Origin: Acanthochlamys bracteata
Lineage: Eukaryota; Streptophyta; Magnoliopsida; Pandanales; Velloziaceae
DNA length: 64,000 nucleotides
Direction of reading: 5' to 3'
Assembly: GCA_019914995.1 (NCBI GenBank)
Contig: CM034126.1
Span: 3,601,001 to 3,665,000 of the forward strand
This document shows positions 1-13,700 of this stretch, piece after piece. Below the pieces are notes generated by a model. That model did no database searches. It had not been told where the DNA came from and worked only from the letters and a program-made list of their open reading frames with translations. Numbering within the stretch: the stretch's first letter is position 1; each line of letters starts with the position of its first letter. The position numbers and the translations under genes are program-made.

Positions 1-271
1 TCTCCAATGGCATTACCATTTTATCTGAAATGCAAGTGTTGCAATAAGAGATATGTTGATTTTTTCTCAAGTGTTCCTTATTTCTAGTTTATCTAATGCC
101 TATGGCATCTCTTGCAAAAAAAATGGCTCGTAGATTACTTTTTCAATTTTTTCCCATTTCCTTCATTTGTTAAATGATCTCAAAGAGTCAAAGTCAGTCA
201 TTATTGCTTTTTAAGTTATTTTTCCTAATCTTTAAACTTCTTGTGAGTTCCACTAAAACACCCTAACTTAG

Positions 272-3200
272 ATGCAGGATGAATCCAAGAGCATTAAGTA
301 TGTGCAAGTTCCTGAAGAATCATATGCACGGCTGACTGAATTGGAAGATGAAGTTAAGGTCTTAAATGAAAAGTATTCCTCAGCCCAAGCAGAAATTACT
401 ACTAAGGACAATTTAGTAAAACAGCATGCCAAAGTTGCTGAAGAAGCTGTCTCAGGTAAAGGTTTTGTACTCCAGAATAGACTATGTGGTTACTCGAGTA
501 CCATCTCCTTTTAATTAGCAAAGCATCTAATGGGAATTCCTTGTTATTACACGTAATAAGTGGTTTTCATATGTCTAAGTTTCACTTAGATTTTTGACAA
601 TTCTCTGCTTCCATCTTTTATTGTAGGTTGGGAAAAGGCTGAAGCAGAAGCGACAGCCTTAAAGAATCAGCTTGAGTCAGTGATGCTTATGAAACTCGAG
701 GCAGAAGAAAAGGTTTCTCACCTTGATGGTGCTTTAAAGGAGTGCATGAAGCAGATACGCAATGTGAAGGAAGAAAGTGAGCAAAAGTTACATGATGTAA
801 TATTTGCAAAAACCAAACAATGGGAGAAAGTCAAGCTAGATCTTGAAGCAAAACTAGCAGAGTTTGAACAGGAGCTCCTAAGGACCTCAGCTGAAAATAA
901 TGTGATCTCGAGGTCTCTTCAGGAGCGCAACAATGTCCTGATGAGGATAAGTGAAGAGAAGTCTCACGCTGAAGCAGATATTGAAGTTTTGAAGGCCAAC
1001 GTCCAGACATATGAGAAAGAAATAAGTTCCTTGAAATACGAACTTCATGTTGTGTCCAAGGAACTTGAAATTCGAAATGAAGAGAAAAATATGAGCGTAA
1101 GATCCGCAGAGGTGGCTAACAAGCAGCATATGGAGGATGTAAAGAAGATAGCAAAGTTGGAAGCTGAATGTCAAAGATTGCGTGGTTTAGTTCGAAAGAA
1201 GTTACCCGGACCTGCTGCATTGGCTCAGATGAAGATGGAAGTTGAGAGTTTAGGCCGTGAATATGGCGAGAACAAACAGCGGCGCTCTCCGTCTAAAAAT
1301 GCAAGTCCACATCTTTTCCAAGCTCCTGATTATGCCTTTGAGCAAATGCAACAGTTTCAGAAAGAGAATGAATTCCTTACAGCTCGGTTATTGGCAATGG
1401 AGGAAGAAACAAAGATGCTAAAGGAAGCATTGTCCAAGCGGAATGGTGACCTTCAGGCTTCAAGAAGCATGTGTGCAAAAACAGCAAACAAACTTCGTAG
1501 CATAGAAGCACATATGTATATTGCAAACCAGCAAAAGAGCCTTTCCAGTGCCAATATTGACATTAACTTTGAAAGTTCTGTGTATCACAATGGAAGCAAC
1601 CAAAGTGTGACTTCCATGTCTGAAGATGGCATTGACGACGAAGCAAGCTGTGCAGAATCTTGGGCAACAGCATTAATATCTGAGCTCTCGCACTTCAAGA
1701 AAGATAAAGATGCTAAAAAGGGCGACAGAGTGTGTAATTCAAATCAGTTGGAACTCATGGATGATTTTCTGGAGATGGAGAGGTTGGCATGCCAGTCTTC
1801 AGAAACAAATGGGACGTCCATAACAGCAACAAATTGTGCGACTGATAAGATGAGGGATGAAATTGATGATGCTACTTCAGCTGTTGACATTCAAAAGAAT
1901 GGAATCAAAGAACTAGACTTGGATCTATCGACTAATGATGGTGGCCAATATGCATCAAATAAGAATGATAAACTTTTAGAACTTCAATCCAGAATAGTTT
2001 CTCTGTTTGATTCCAAATCACAAAAAGCTGACATGGGGAAGATTCTAGAGGACATTAGACATATCTTGGATGATACACAGGATGAGATTCACGATCAATC
2101 TGAAGTTACTGTGAAGTCTGAGACTCAACCTATGGATGCTTTCTGTGAAGAGAGACAATTGCCTGAAGAACTAGGGGTATCCACAGATTGCATATCCTTG
2201 AAGCAAGTTTATCTTGACACTAATCTCACCATAGACGGGGATTTGAAGATTGCAATTTCTCAAATTCATGATCTCATCATACTTTTTAATAAAAAAGCCA
2301 TGGAAATCCAGAGCAAGTCTTTTGAGGAGCATGATCTTAGCATGAAATTTAAGGACTTCTCTGCCACCACCAACAAGATTCTCCAAGGAGAAATAAGTTT
2401 AGGCCAATTTGTATCAGCTTTATCCCACATTTTGTCTGTAGTTAGCTATAAGTTGATCAACTGTACGGTCAATGAAGGAGAAGGAAATATGTCTGATTGT
2501 GTGGATAAGGGTACCTTGTCAGAAAACAGAGGGATCGAATGTGAAAAATTAAAGGAGAGATCTTCATCTCGTTTTGCACTTGCTTCTCCTTCAGGCTCTG
2601 ATCCCGAGATTGAAGGACATATAGTTCCCAGTTATGAGTTAGTGGAAATGAAAGCAACATGCTCGTTCGAGGAATTTGAAAAATTGAAAGTGGAGAAAGA
2701 GAGTAGTGCACTGGATTTGGTTAAATGTACAGAAACCTTGGAGAGTACCAAGCTAAAGCTCGTTGAAACTGAAAAGCAAGTGGAAGAACTGAAATCAGAA
2801 TTGGCCAATTGCCAGAAGTCTAACAGCCTTGCTGAGACACAGTTGAAATGTATGGCTGAATCCTATAAGTTACTGGAATCACGGTCACATGATTTGGAAA
2901 GTGAGATCAACTTGTTTCGCGCAAAGACAGAGACATTAGACAATGAGCTTCAGGAAGAAAAGCGTAGTCATCTAGAAGACGTAAATAAACTCAGCGACAT
3001 GCAAGCGCAGCTTGAAAGGTGAAATTTAGTACAAAATGAAGCTGTTCTGTTATTGTTAGCATTTGTTCTACTTTTACTAGTCTTTGCTACTTGCTTTAAG
3101 AACATAAATATTAATTTAACTTCTAATCTCATATTTATAGTTTCCAAATGTTCAGAAGAGATTGTTTCAAATCCTGTTTCATATTTCAAATCACTGAAAT

Positions 3201-4378
3201 AACAAATGTTAACTGAACTTCTACTTTCTTTTCATATGAAGAGCGGAGAAGTGCTTGAAGTGTTCTGCTTCTGATGAAGATGCTGACATCAAGATGAAAC
3301 AAGTAAGTACCCAACATGTTTCATTACCGTTATTTTGTCTAGTAAAAGATGAGATGTTACATCTATGTTAAGTTTGATTACCTCTCCTCGAATGAACTAC
3401 TACCTGCAATTGTTTTCAACAAGATCTTTCCTTCTGAATATATCCACCAGCTCTGCCAATCATATTGGAGGGATTTTGCTTCACTTGTTGATTATTTAGG
3501 TATGCTACATTGGCAAGCGAGTATCTTATACAGCAATGCTGTTACTGCCTTTTCCTTTTAAAATTTGTACCATTCCAGGTTTGAATGTATCATTTGAAAA
3601 TTGAAAAGAATGCAATGTTAGAGTTTCCCCTAACAGTTGCAATTTTCTGATCTTTACATTGTAAATCACATTGTACATATCTGCATCTAATTTCTTTGTT
3701 TGAATATGTGTGAGGCTTGAGTCATATTCTTTTGCAAGTGCTTACAGTCCTTGTTCATCTAAAAGAGCTAAGTTTCACTGGGAAAATTATTTGGAGAAGA
3801 TTTTAGTATTCAGATTTCTCTTTATTCCTAACCTTTTTATCTGAATGAAAGTATTTACTTGAATAACTCTGTTAAGCGCTTTACATCTGAAAGTCTACTT
3901 GCTTGCCATGCAGGAGACTGAGATAGCAGCTGCAGCAGAAAAACTAGCACAGTGCCAGGAGTCGATACTTCTTCTTGGAAGGCAGTTGCAGGCATTAGGC
4001 CCTCCAGCTGAGTTAGCAGATGTCTCTTCAAGAGAGAAGAGTCCATTAGGTGACAACATTTTGGAACATGCACGAACAAGTGGTTTCAGTCATCAGGAAG
4101 TGCTTGCAATACAGCAAATAGACCACATGGAGATGGAAAATGTTCTTTCTTCTGTTGGCCAAAAGGCAGGGTGCGAGTCCCCCTTTGATGGACACAACTC
4201 CTACATGAGCCCCTCTGATGCAGAACCAAACCTTTTCCAGGGATCACCAATTAGCTCAAAACGTCAAAGGCAAAGGTCAACTACATCTGCTGCTTCTTCA
4301 TTTTCAACTAATACAGTGTCGGAGAAACATGGGCGTGGTTTTAGCAGGTTTTTTTCGAAAGGGAAGAGTGAACATTAA
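272..4378 (+). CDS. Filament-like plant protein (FPP, DUF869), 5'-partial
   Basis: A long coiled-coil protein of the plant-specific FPP family. Tomato FPP was found as a partner of the nuclear-envelope-associated protein MAF1; the cellular role is still poorly defined. Visible exons are about 272-455, 627-3018, 3242-3302 and 3914-4378, all with GT-AG borders, and they join in one frame of 1033 codons plus stop. Family hallmarks are VKQHAKVAEEAVSGWEKAEAEA across the first junction, HLDGALKECM, RISEEKSHAE, KIAKLEAECQRLR, KKLPGPAALAQMKMEVESLG, and a C-terminal GRGFSRFFSKGK tail. Heptad-rich Glu/Lys/Leu stretches dominate, with an acidic, Ser-rich less helical middle. The family normally begins with a basic, Trp-containing exon (MDRRSWPW-type) that is absent here, so the first exon must lie upstream of base 1. 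The ATG at 272 directly follows an acceptor-like TTAG and is probably internal. Family assignment is very secure; the exact member (FPP4-like) is inferred. Confidence 0.93.
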
Positions 4379-5650
4379 TACTTTATAATTCACCATGGAA
4401 TGCAAAATGGAGGAGTTAGTTGCTTCAATAATAATTCAAACTTCTTTTATAATGATGCAAATCCTAAAGTAACAAAGAGTTAAACACGAGTATGGATGCT
4501 TTTTTGACATGGCCAAAGTGAGTTGGAAGGGTAAGTATGTATTTCGCATAAATAATTTCATTGTACATCCGCATATATAGAATAACAATTTATCTTACTT
4601 TGTTCTTTTGCAAGCGATGAGTTTTGTATTGTAAGGCTGTAAATCCTTTGTTCTTTATCCAACATTTGTTCTGGATGTACATACAATCGCCAAAAGAACG
4701 CTTTGATTGAATGCATTGTCCCTGTTCTGGTAAACAGTTTTTTTACCCTTCCTTTATGCGTCATGGCTGAATATGGAATTTCTTGCAATGAAGAAGAATT
4801 ATTGGACTCTCCTCAGCTTGTAAGGTCCAAAGATATCTACTCTATTGAAGATGTTAAAACTGTTGTTGGACTTTTGCACAAATAATCCTAGTGATTGGAG
4901 ATACAATTATCTCCTTAACATGTGTTCATGTATTTCTTCTGGTAAAGCTCGAGCAAATGTTCATATAGTCGGAAACTTAACTTTTAGTGTTTATTGTTTA
5001 ATGTTTCAGCTTTTGATAAGAGAATCTATGTACAAAGAGGGGGTCAGTTCAGTCTTCAATTTTCGGTAGGAGGAAGAAATATACAGATGTGGAGTTTTTC
5101 CAGATTGTAGCTTGTAAGTGAAGAACAATTACAGTCTTTCTCCAGGAACATAGATGTTTCTTGATTTTCAGGTTCATCTATAAATGAAATGTCTGCACTA
5201 ATGGTAAAATGTATTAGATTTCTTTGTTTATTTTTTAAATCGTGTTGCTTGCATGCAAATCTGGTTACGCTAAAATTGTTCTGCACTTATCTTTGTAACT
5301 GACAGGAAAGGAGAGTGAAATAAAGCTTGGATTATGAAACAACTGAACAAAAAATCAACCTGTGAATCACCTGTAAGTAAAGATTGCTATATCTGATGCT
5401 GTATTCCTACTAACTGTAAGCCCTACTTCTCACCTATCAAGTACTGTTTATATTAAACGGCTTCTAAGTACTGCACTTGCTTCTCTGTGATCGAGACTAC
5501 GCTGCAACCGACAGCCAACAAGCCGCCGGTGCGCCATCCGGCAACTCATATGAAATCCACCCAAGTTTTAGCTGGTTGACACAGAAGGAACAAGCTGAGA
5601 ATAGATGTCTGGGGTGGTCCTCGTCTGCCCAAAGTTTCGGAGAATTCCTG
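4379..5650 (+). other. Probable 3' UTR and downstream flank of the FPP gene
   Basis: No coding frame of any recognisable family lies here. The first several hundred bases are T-rich with AATAAT/AATAAA-like motifs, as expected of a plant 3' UTR and polyadenylation region. Short open frames at 4703-4885 and 4845-5069 look like chance openings. The extent of the UTR is not determinable from sequence alone. Confidence 0.4.
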
Positions 5651-5659
5651 TAGACATCA

Positions 5660-5862
5660 ACTGACCCCTCAAAGAAGTATTTTGAAGCAGAATTTTTATG
5701 AAATAGAAAATATTTTTATTTTTTTATCTTTTAAAAAAATAAAAATATATAATAAAAAAATCTTACTAAATAAATTTTAAATAAAATATTTATAAAATAT
5801 ATATTAAAAAATAAAAAATTGAAAATGTATTTTTGGTAAGCTGAACCAAACGGCCCCCCAGC
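5660..5862. repeat. MITE-like AT-rich element, copy 1
   Basis: A block of nearly pure A/T ending in a GC-rich terminus that reads CCAAACGGCCCCCC. The other side has a degenerate counterpart around GAAGTATTTTGAAGCAG. The overall plan matches several other elements in this window (22.8, 28.8, 32.1, 37.4 and 62.5 kb). The left boundary is approximate and no target-site duplication was confirmed. Confidence 0.45.
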
Positions 5863-8800
5863 AACTGGCTCTCCGGCAAAGTGTTCTATATACGCAGCAG
5901 AAGATTTCTCTTTCCGAAACCTCACCATCAGGTTAGTAATGATTCAGTTTTAAATACTCATTCACTTCGATTTGGACTCTTCATGGTTCATCACATGCAA
6001 CTGCTCACAACAATTTCAATGTTAGGGTCCATCTCCTTAAACTGAAGTATTTTTTGTTCAAACAATAAACTGAGATTATTATACATACTTGTATTTTGCG
6101 TGAATAAATACCATCTTGGCATTTACTTACTACCTACTGCATACCTGCATTTCACAAATGTACTTGTTTCTCCCTGCCCTTTTTGTCGAATGGCATCTAA
6201 CAAGTATTTCTAAAGTGATAGAACTACTTGTTTCTACATCAGCAATTTCTCTTGAAATAAAATGATAGATTTTTGGTTGGATTGTTAACAGGATATTCCT
6301 TGAACTTCTTATAAAGTTACTACTAAATAGGTATAGATGTAGGCACACTATTAAACGTACATAACAAGATCATTCTGAATTGAAATAAGGAACAGAGAAT
6401 GAAAAAGATCAAAGTCACTCAGTAGCTGGTGATAAAATGACTTGACATAATAAGGCAAACATTAGATTGAGGTAAACCTTCAATCTGATAAGAGCTTAAC
6501 GTAAAGCATGCTTAAGGAGCTCTTAATTCCATGTCAGGATATGTCATCTAGCTAGGAAGGCCACAAACAGTATTTCGGTACATTCATAAAATCATATCAA
6601 TCCATTGGTTTGGAACCAAGGAAGCAATAATCTGATCAGCAAGTGGTGTCTTATTCCTTGATAGAGACTAATGAGCCCGCAAAGGCTACATGCAAAGATA
6701 TAAACTGTCTGGTGAATGAGATGCTTCAAGCTTGGGTCTTTAAGCTTTGGCAAGTCTGAGTGTTCACTAGTTTTAAGTAGAAGCTTGAAGGAGACTTTTA
6801 GAATAAACTTAATTCATTTTGCATGTAATAACAGAGACAGGACTCAACTATAAACTTAGTAATGCTGGAGTTTATCCTTGCTACTCTTAAAATCACACAT
6901 GATAGATGTGATTTATTTTCATGAGTAGAAATTCCCTATACTCTTCTAGCTTGATTTAAGACATCACCAATCTTGCACTCATCTTAATCTCATGCAGTGC
7001 CCAGGATCAATATGGTGACCACAGCAACAAATATGTTTAATTGACTGCGTAGTTTGTTTCGACAACCTTATACAAGAGACTCGACCAGCTGCAGTACTAC
7101 GCAAAGGACAGGTTGTTCTTTCATTTTGGATGCGATGGCCAGTCGCTGCAAATGTGTGTTGATATTAGATTAAGGAATAGCTTGATTGATCTCTGCCTTT
7201 TTTTTTTTTTTTTTTTGAATTAAGAACATGAGTGGGTTGCGATGAGTGAGTGAGATTAACAAACTTTCAACCGCAGAGAACATGAACTTTGGATATATAT
7301 GTCTTCAACAACAATTGTTGAAATCATGACAGCTTTGAGAAACTAACAACCAGAGAGATTAAAGATCATGAAGAAACGCTGGCCACTCTGAGAAGTTAAA
7401 AACTTCAAATTTTGTCCTGCTGAAGTAATGGCTATACATGTGAATTTCTTCAGAGTTAGTACGTTCTGGAATTTTCTTAGCAACTTGCCAGGAACTTCAC
7501 ATGGTGGTTTCTTTTTTTCTTTTTATTTTGGTGAAACCCTTATTGATTCAATGAATATAAGGTTTTGAAAATGTGGGAGATCAATTGTAATGCTTTTTCT
7601 ATTATCTTTAATTGAACCTACCTACTCCTGGCAATAACTCTACAAAATTTCGTTTCAATATCATCACAATGTTGGCTTTAGCTAGACAAAAGAAATTAAG
7701 TTATCTATTGCTTTATCATATCTCTGAAAAAGAAAGGAATCAAAGGCCATATCATGTAAGCGTATAAACAGCCATGCATTAAAAACTTCATGAAATCAAA
7801 TCTTTTATGCTAAAATGGTAACAGTTAATCTCGTATTGATATATAACTTACTGATATGACTTTTCATGACAATCCAACTACCAAAAGTTGAATATTCGAA
7901 ATTTTTATAGGTAAAAATTGACTGTTCTTGCATAGGATCCAAAGCTTCTGATGGCACAATACTGGAAAGGTAAATAATCTAACAAAAGTCTTCGAACAGG
8001 GAAGAAAGAAAATCTCTATTCTCTTCACTGTTCTACATGTGACTCTGTCCTACATTTCCATTTCAGTACTAAAATGGTCCTTCACTTCTTTGCTTTCCTT
8101 ACTACCTTCGTCAAGAACTTGAATGACAGATACGATTACCAAATCAAGTTTTCTTTTATTGACGAACACTACTCAACAACCAAATAATTCACATAAACAA
8201 ATCAATCAATAAAGATTAAATCTTTTGCAGAACCAATGAGGTAAAAGATCATTGCATTGCACTGGGTACATATATGAAGTTTCTTCAATCACTTATGATT
8301 GAATGAATCAGGAACAGATAGATTATAGTTGTGATGAGATCTTTCATCAAGTGATTCTGCTATAGGCGTCTTTCTTTTCTGTACGTAAACAGTTTATTAA
8401 GCAATAATAATGCAGACCAATGAGACTGCAATACACATGTCTTGCTGGTGAATGGGGCCTCACTGAGACATTGAAATGAAATCAATATATTTAATATTGC
8501 TAATGCTTTTATCTTGATAGTGTTTTTACTTCGGCACTTTCCATTTTCAGGTTTGCATTATTAAAGCTACATCATTGCCAAAACCTGAATCTCAATCTCA
8601 GTTGTTTAGATTGGATAAAGAATTTAGATTCCTGATAATCTCATCTATCTGTTAGCACCAGGTAATGTAGAATAAGAACAGAGAACAAGCCTTCAAGATA
8701 AGAAAGATAGTTGTTAATTTCTAAAGGATAAGATATATATAAGAGGAAAGAAGCATGTGTCCAGATATATAGTTTTGTGATTGCTTCAAAAACATTAGTC

Positions 8801-10390
8801 TTTCTTTTTTTTTTTCCCTGTTGGAAAATGTGAATGGGCAATTGAGGGTGGAGAGATTTAGGAACAGTTGCTGTTGGCCCATGGAATCATGCTTGTCAGA
8901 GGAATGAAACCTGTGGGTGAGAAAAAAAGAAACCTGCATTACTGCGTTGAAATGAGATGAAGAACAAGAAGCAGCAGAAGAGGGCCATCCAAGTCTTAGT
9001 CTTGAAATGTATTGAACTGCACTGAAAAAGCGTTAGAGTGTTTTTGTAAGCTAAAGATTTGAATAAAGATGGTGCAGAGGTCATGGAAGGCTGGTGATTT
9101 CATGGTTGGAAGCAAGCAAGTAAACAAGTAACAGTAAAAATTGGTTGGGTTGTAGGCAGAGGAACAACTTTAACTGTTGTTGTACATAAATTTTATTTAT
9201 TTCAGTCAGTACATGACATAACCGTACTGTGCATACGTATACAATGTTCAATACAATTCATTGCAGTTTCTGAACAAAGAATAGCATTAGCTTTGTCATT
9301 TTGATATATAGATTCATTTTATGTTATTTCAATTTTCTAGCACTCAGATGTTGTTCTGAATTTGGGCAAGACAAGGAACAAACAATTTTTGCTTTTCTTT
9401 GAAGGATTAAGCTGTTTATTGGAAGAGTTGTTGTTCTTGATTAAGTACTACTCATAAGAAGTACTAAACATTTATTTAGTTCAACCGTCTCTGATGGCAA
9501 CATCAGAGGATTCCATATTACTGAAAACCTTTCTTTGAATCTTTCCTTTAATTTTACCATTTCTGCGTTTCAGTCTCAGAAAATTTATTAGCATGTTATC
9601 CTAGACTTCATACAAAGACGTAAATGAAGGTCCAAATTTTTTTCAATAATAAACTAACAAATCAGTCAAAACAACAGTGAGAATCATATTAATAGAAAAC
9701 AAAACCAACTTCAGTCTCCCTTAATTAATCAGACTTTCCAAATCTTTATATTATATATAATCTATATACTGGAGTGGAGATCTCCATGAAGATAAAATAT
9801 ATAGCCTTTCTTTTTGCTTTCTGTAAATTTCGAGAAAGGAGACAACAAGGTGCATACCAGTATTCACGCTCCGTTTTCTTGCCGAAATTCGTGGACGCAT
9901 TGATCAAACAATCCCAATCAATCTCTTGCATTCCCAGAAAGAAAAATGAAAAGAACATGATTTGTTAACAAATTTCAAAACACAAAGAAGAAAACAGAGC
10001 AAGGAATGATTAAGAAAAGAAGAGTTCAAAAATATTATATAATGGTGGATTATGAACAAAGATGGAAATGAGCAATCATAATACATATGATTTGCTTCTA
10101 GTTAAAATAGTTAAGCTGCTAATAATAATCATAATCGGCTAAATCAGCTCTCATCGATGCAGGGTGGTTAGACAACGGCCCTCCGCCGCTCGATTGATCA
10201 TTCATCAAACATATACAAAATATTTGCAAACCCAAGAAAATAATCTCTTGATCATGTAGGACTTGGGTAGCTAGTCTACGCTATCTAAGTCAAGGATCGA
10301 TCTCTATTACTACTTCCAAATGAATCTAAACCCAAAACCATGCCTGCATTTGCATGAAGAGGTCGTCTCTGTTCTGTTCTGTTGTTGTTT
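5863..10390. other. Intergenic region, no supported gene
   Basis: About 4.5 kb of AT-rich sequence with poly-T and poly-A runs (for example 7198-7216). I translated suspicious stretches on both strands, including 7000-7150 and 8640-9084, and recognised no protein family. The minus-strand frame at 8896-9084 contains a hydrophobic, signal-peptide-like stretch (MALFCCFLFFISF) but no mature domain I can name. It could belong to a small secreted-peptide gene or be chance. Confidence 0.5.
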
Positions 10391-10723
10391 TCATCTGAGG
10401 GTTGATGTAAGAGAACGGAAAACAACTTCCTCGCAAGGGATAGTTAACCCCATATCATGATGAAACCCAAACTCTTCCTCTGCTTGTCTAAGCAAAGACT
10501 GAAACTCAGGGTGAGACAAGTAAGAAATCGGCACGATGAATCGGCGCCGATTCTCACCAACATAAACAGCAAAGTGACCTTTTGGTACATCTCCTGGCAA
10601 CCCTTCATGGTTGTTGTTGTTGTTATTATGATGATTATCTCCACGTCCAAGACTTGAACAACGTTTCAGTATCTGCTTCAACGCTGCTGCCTGCGTTAAC
10701 TTCCCCGTCTTCTTCAACGCCAT
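10391..10723 (-). CDS. Small auxin-up RNA protein (SAUR50-like)
   Basis: A 110-residue intronless SAUR protein. SAURs are early auxin-response proteins; many inhibit PP2C.D phosphatases at the plasma membrane, which keeps H+-ATPases active and promotes cell expansion. The N-terminus ([19 protein letters not shown]) is the signature of the SAUR50 group. The core runs from about residue 45 to 105: [49 protein letters not shown]. Residues 33-38 form an Asn run flanked by His, encoded by a trinucleotide repeat in a linker that varies in the family. Length and single-exon structure are typical. A TATA box lies about 55 bp upstream of the start. It faces the FPP gene across about 6 kb. Assignment is very secure; the exact orthologue is not determined. 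Confidence 0.95.
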   Translation of the reverse strand: MALKKTGKLTQAAALKQILKRCSSLGRGDNHHNNNNNNHEGLPGDVPKGHFAVYVGENRRRFIVPISYLSHPEFQSLLRQAEEEFGFHHDMGLTIPCEEVVFRSLTSTLR

Positions 10724-10777
10724 TGTTGCTGTTGAAGGGAATGGTGGTGGGGAAGAAGAAAGAAAAGAGTGGAAGGG

Positions 10778-10786
10778 TATTTATAG
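10778..10786 (-). promoter_or_regulatory. TATA box of the SAUR gene
   Basis: On the minus strand this reads CTATAAATA, a canonical plant TATA box, about 55 bp upstream of the SAUR start codon. This implies a 5' UTR of only about 25-30 bases. Polypurine (GA-rich) sequence surrounds it. Confidence 0.7.
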
Positions 10787-13700
10787 AAGAAGGAAGAGAG
10801 AGAGAGAGGGTTAAGGGAGTTAACTAGTAGTAATCTACTAGTCAAGAGTATAGAGAGACCACGGGGGTGTTGGGGAGAGTTAAGAAAGGAGAAAGGTACA
10901 GAACAGGGTTTGATCCGAGTGCTGCCCTTAACAAGGACAGACAGGGCCCTCTGGGTTTCATATTTTTGCGTTAGACATGCAGTAATACTTCAAAGATCAC
11001 AAACCATCCTTCTCCTTTCTCTCTCAACTTCCAATCAACTTGCTGTTGTGTTTTGTTTGATAGAACTAGCTTATCTAATTCTTAAATTTGTTTAAGAAGA
11101 TGTCAGGTAGTATCTTTGGAAAACAAATTTTAAAATAATAAATATTTTTTTAAAAATTTCTTTTTATAAAATAATTAATAATAATAATAATTTATTTATA
11201 CGAACTTCAAATTTTTTATATTTTTTATTCTATATAATATTATAAAAAATTTATTTAAAATATAAAATAAAAAATATAATTCTAAAACACTTGTTAATTT
11301 TGTTTATCTTCTCTATCTTAACAATATCGACTATATTAACCAAAGGGTTAAATAAGAATTTTTAACAACAAACAAAATTAGTAAAATTTTTTACTTAAGA
11401 ATTTGTATATATATAATAAGTCAATAACATTATTTATTTATGTACTTTTAAATTTTCTAAAAAATTATAAAAATTTTGAAACTAAATAGCTAAGAAATTA
11501 AAAAAATACTCATAGACAATGTCAAACGGAGACTAAAGTTACAGGATATAAGGTTTTTGTTTTTGGAAGTTTCAATAAGATTATGTTTTTAGAGCTTTTG
11601 TTCTAACGAGAAGAGTTTTCTAAGTCCACTAATTCTATTTTTCTTTTGCCGTAAATTGTACTAGACATTCTATTCTTTCATATTATTGAATACATAGAAT
11701 AACCAGTTCATGATTGAAAGACGGATAGCTAGCCTTAACCATTAACTCAAATAATTCAACTAATTCGGCTAACTTTTTTTCAAAAGAATAAACATTTATA
11801 ATCAAACAATCAGAATGTTATGTGTGAAGTTATGAGAGTGTTTTGTATGATTTGGCTACGCTTGGCCTTAGCCTAAACATGTTCCAACTATAAACATTTG
11901 GAAGTCTAGGAAGCGAGTGATTCATGGAATTTGAAAGTTGTCGTTAACAATTTTAACTTTCTCCTTAGTGGAGTTAAGTGATGATTGCACTTTTTGCATG
12001 AGTCAAGGTTGTTCGTTCTAGATATTTTTTAAATAAAAAATATTTAAAAAAATGTTAAATATTTAAAAAATAAAAATAAAATAATATATAAATTTTTTTA
12101 TATTTTAAATTTAAAAAATAAAATATTATTAAATTTATTAAAATATATAACATAAAAGTTAAATATAAAAAAAGAATTCAAAAAAATCACTTCTGTAATT
12201 GATGGTTTTTAATTAACTTCCTTTTAAACCATAAAGGAAGTGTTAAATTTAATTCTTTTGCATTTAAATTATGATAAAAAAGTTGAATTAGTCAAGTTAA
12301 GAGTTAAAATTAGATGCTAATTCTCTTATCTCATTATCCACCTAACCTATTCTTGAACTGTTGGATTTTATTTGGTCAAATTACAGTCAATTACAATCAA
12401 CGAACTCAACATAGTAATTAAATATTTCCTACTTTCCAAAGTTAGAAAATTTTCTTGGCACTCTACTATCTTTACAGTTTAACTTACAAAAGAACAACCG
12501 CAAAGAAAAGCACGATTAATTAACTCTTAGTCTTATTATTGCTTTTTAAATCTAATATTAAGACCTTCTGAACCCAACTAAACAAACAAAAACCCTGTAG
12601 AAAGAAGCACTGAAACGTTTCCCATTTCATCAAATCTAATTTGTATTTGGAAGAAAAAAAAAAAGCAGGCAGGCAGTTTTCTGTTGGTCCTTTCTCTGTC
12701 CTTCATGTTGAAAGAGGAAATGAATTCAGAAAAACAAGTGGACGTACTGAACTGTACCTGACTTTACCTTTCTATGACCGTAGCTGCACTCACTGTACTC
12801 TCTCTCAATTATAATAATGAACAGAAAGAAAATGAAGAGCAGCCATGTGCTCACCACACCCTCTTCTTCGTCGTATGCAGTAGGAGAAAGAAGAAGCCAA
12901 GAAAAATTTTACTTTTTTGACCGCAGACTAAAATTTAAGAGGAATCTAAATTGGGTTTGCCTTTCCAACGTTGTTGTTTTCCTTTGTTCCAATGCATTTC
13001 CCTCATTCTTCAGTCTTTTGAGGTGAGGGAAGAAAAGCAGAGTCCCTACTCATTACTCTAACCTGCCTGCACCTAGTGTTACAACTTCTATGCATCTCTG
13101 GCTATTTCAATTGCAACATTCTGTTCTTTCTTTCATATGACGGTTAACCTTCGTTCTTTTACAAGTTAAAAGAGTTAGACGTGTTTTAACAGATTATTCC
13201 AATCCTCGTTATCGTTATAATAATTTGGTGCTTGTACGAGTTGTACGTATTACTACGTAGTTCTGTACCTTATCAACCAAAGGTAGGCCATACCGTTCTT
13301 GAAAAGTTAAACCAACCAAATCAAAAAACTAGCACGCAGTAAATAACAATTAAGTCCAGCACTCTACTCAACTGCAAGACCTGTTGCAATTACACTTGTA
13401 AAATTCTGCGAACAATCATACAGCACCTTCTGTTTGCAAATGGCCTGAAAATGAAATACAAGCTGAACAAGTGTGCTTGACGTACAAAAATGCATTGTCC
13501 AACACCCAGGATATAAATATAGGTTTAAAATCCTAAAATGAGATGCGAGAAATTGGAAGGGACAGGTCACCAATGGCCACACTTGCCTCTCACTCTTTGG
13601 ATACAATTACTGCTGCAGTGACCATCAACAACATGCATAGTAGTAATTGATCGAGATGAAAATTAAAACGGAGGGAAGATAGAAGAGTACCAATCGGCAC

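Noticed and set aside
4703..5069. Short plus-strand open frames after the FPP stop codon
   Set aside because: They lie in the probable FPP 3' UTR, overlap each other in different frames, and show no family resemblance.
8896..9084. Possible small secreted peptide gene (hydrophobic MALFCCFLFF stretch)
   Set aside because: Signal-peptide-like, but no conserved peptide motif (CLE, RALF, EPF, PSK) follows on this strand, and the surrounding exon structure is unclear. Kept only as a remark.
12817..13026. 69-codon plus-strand open frame
   Set aside because: No recognisable domain, no convincing splice continuation, composition near that of the surrounding DNA. It is probably a chance opening.
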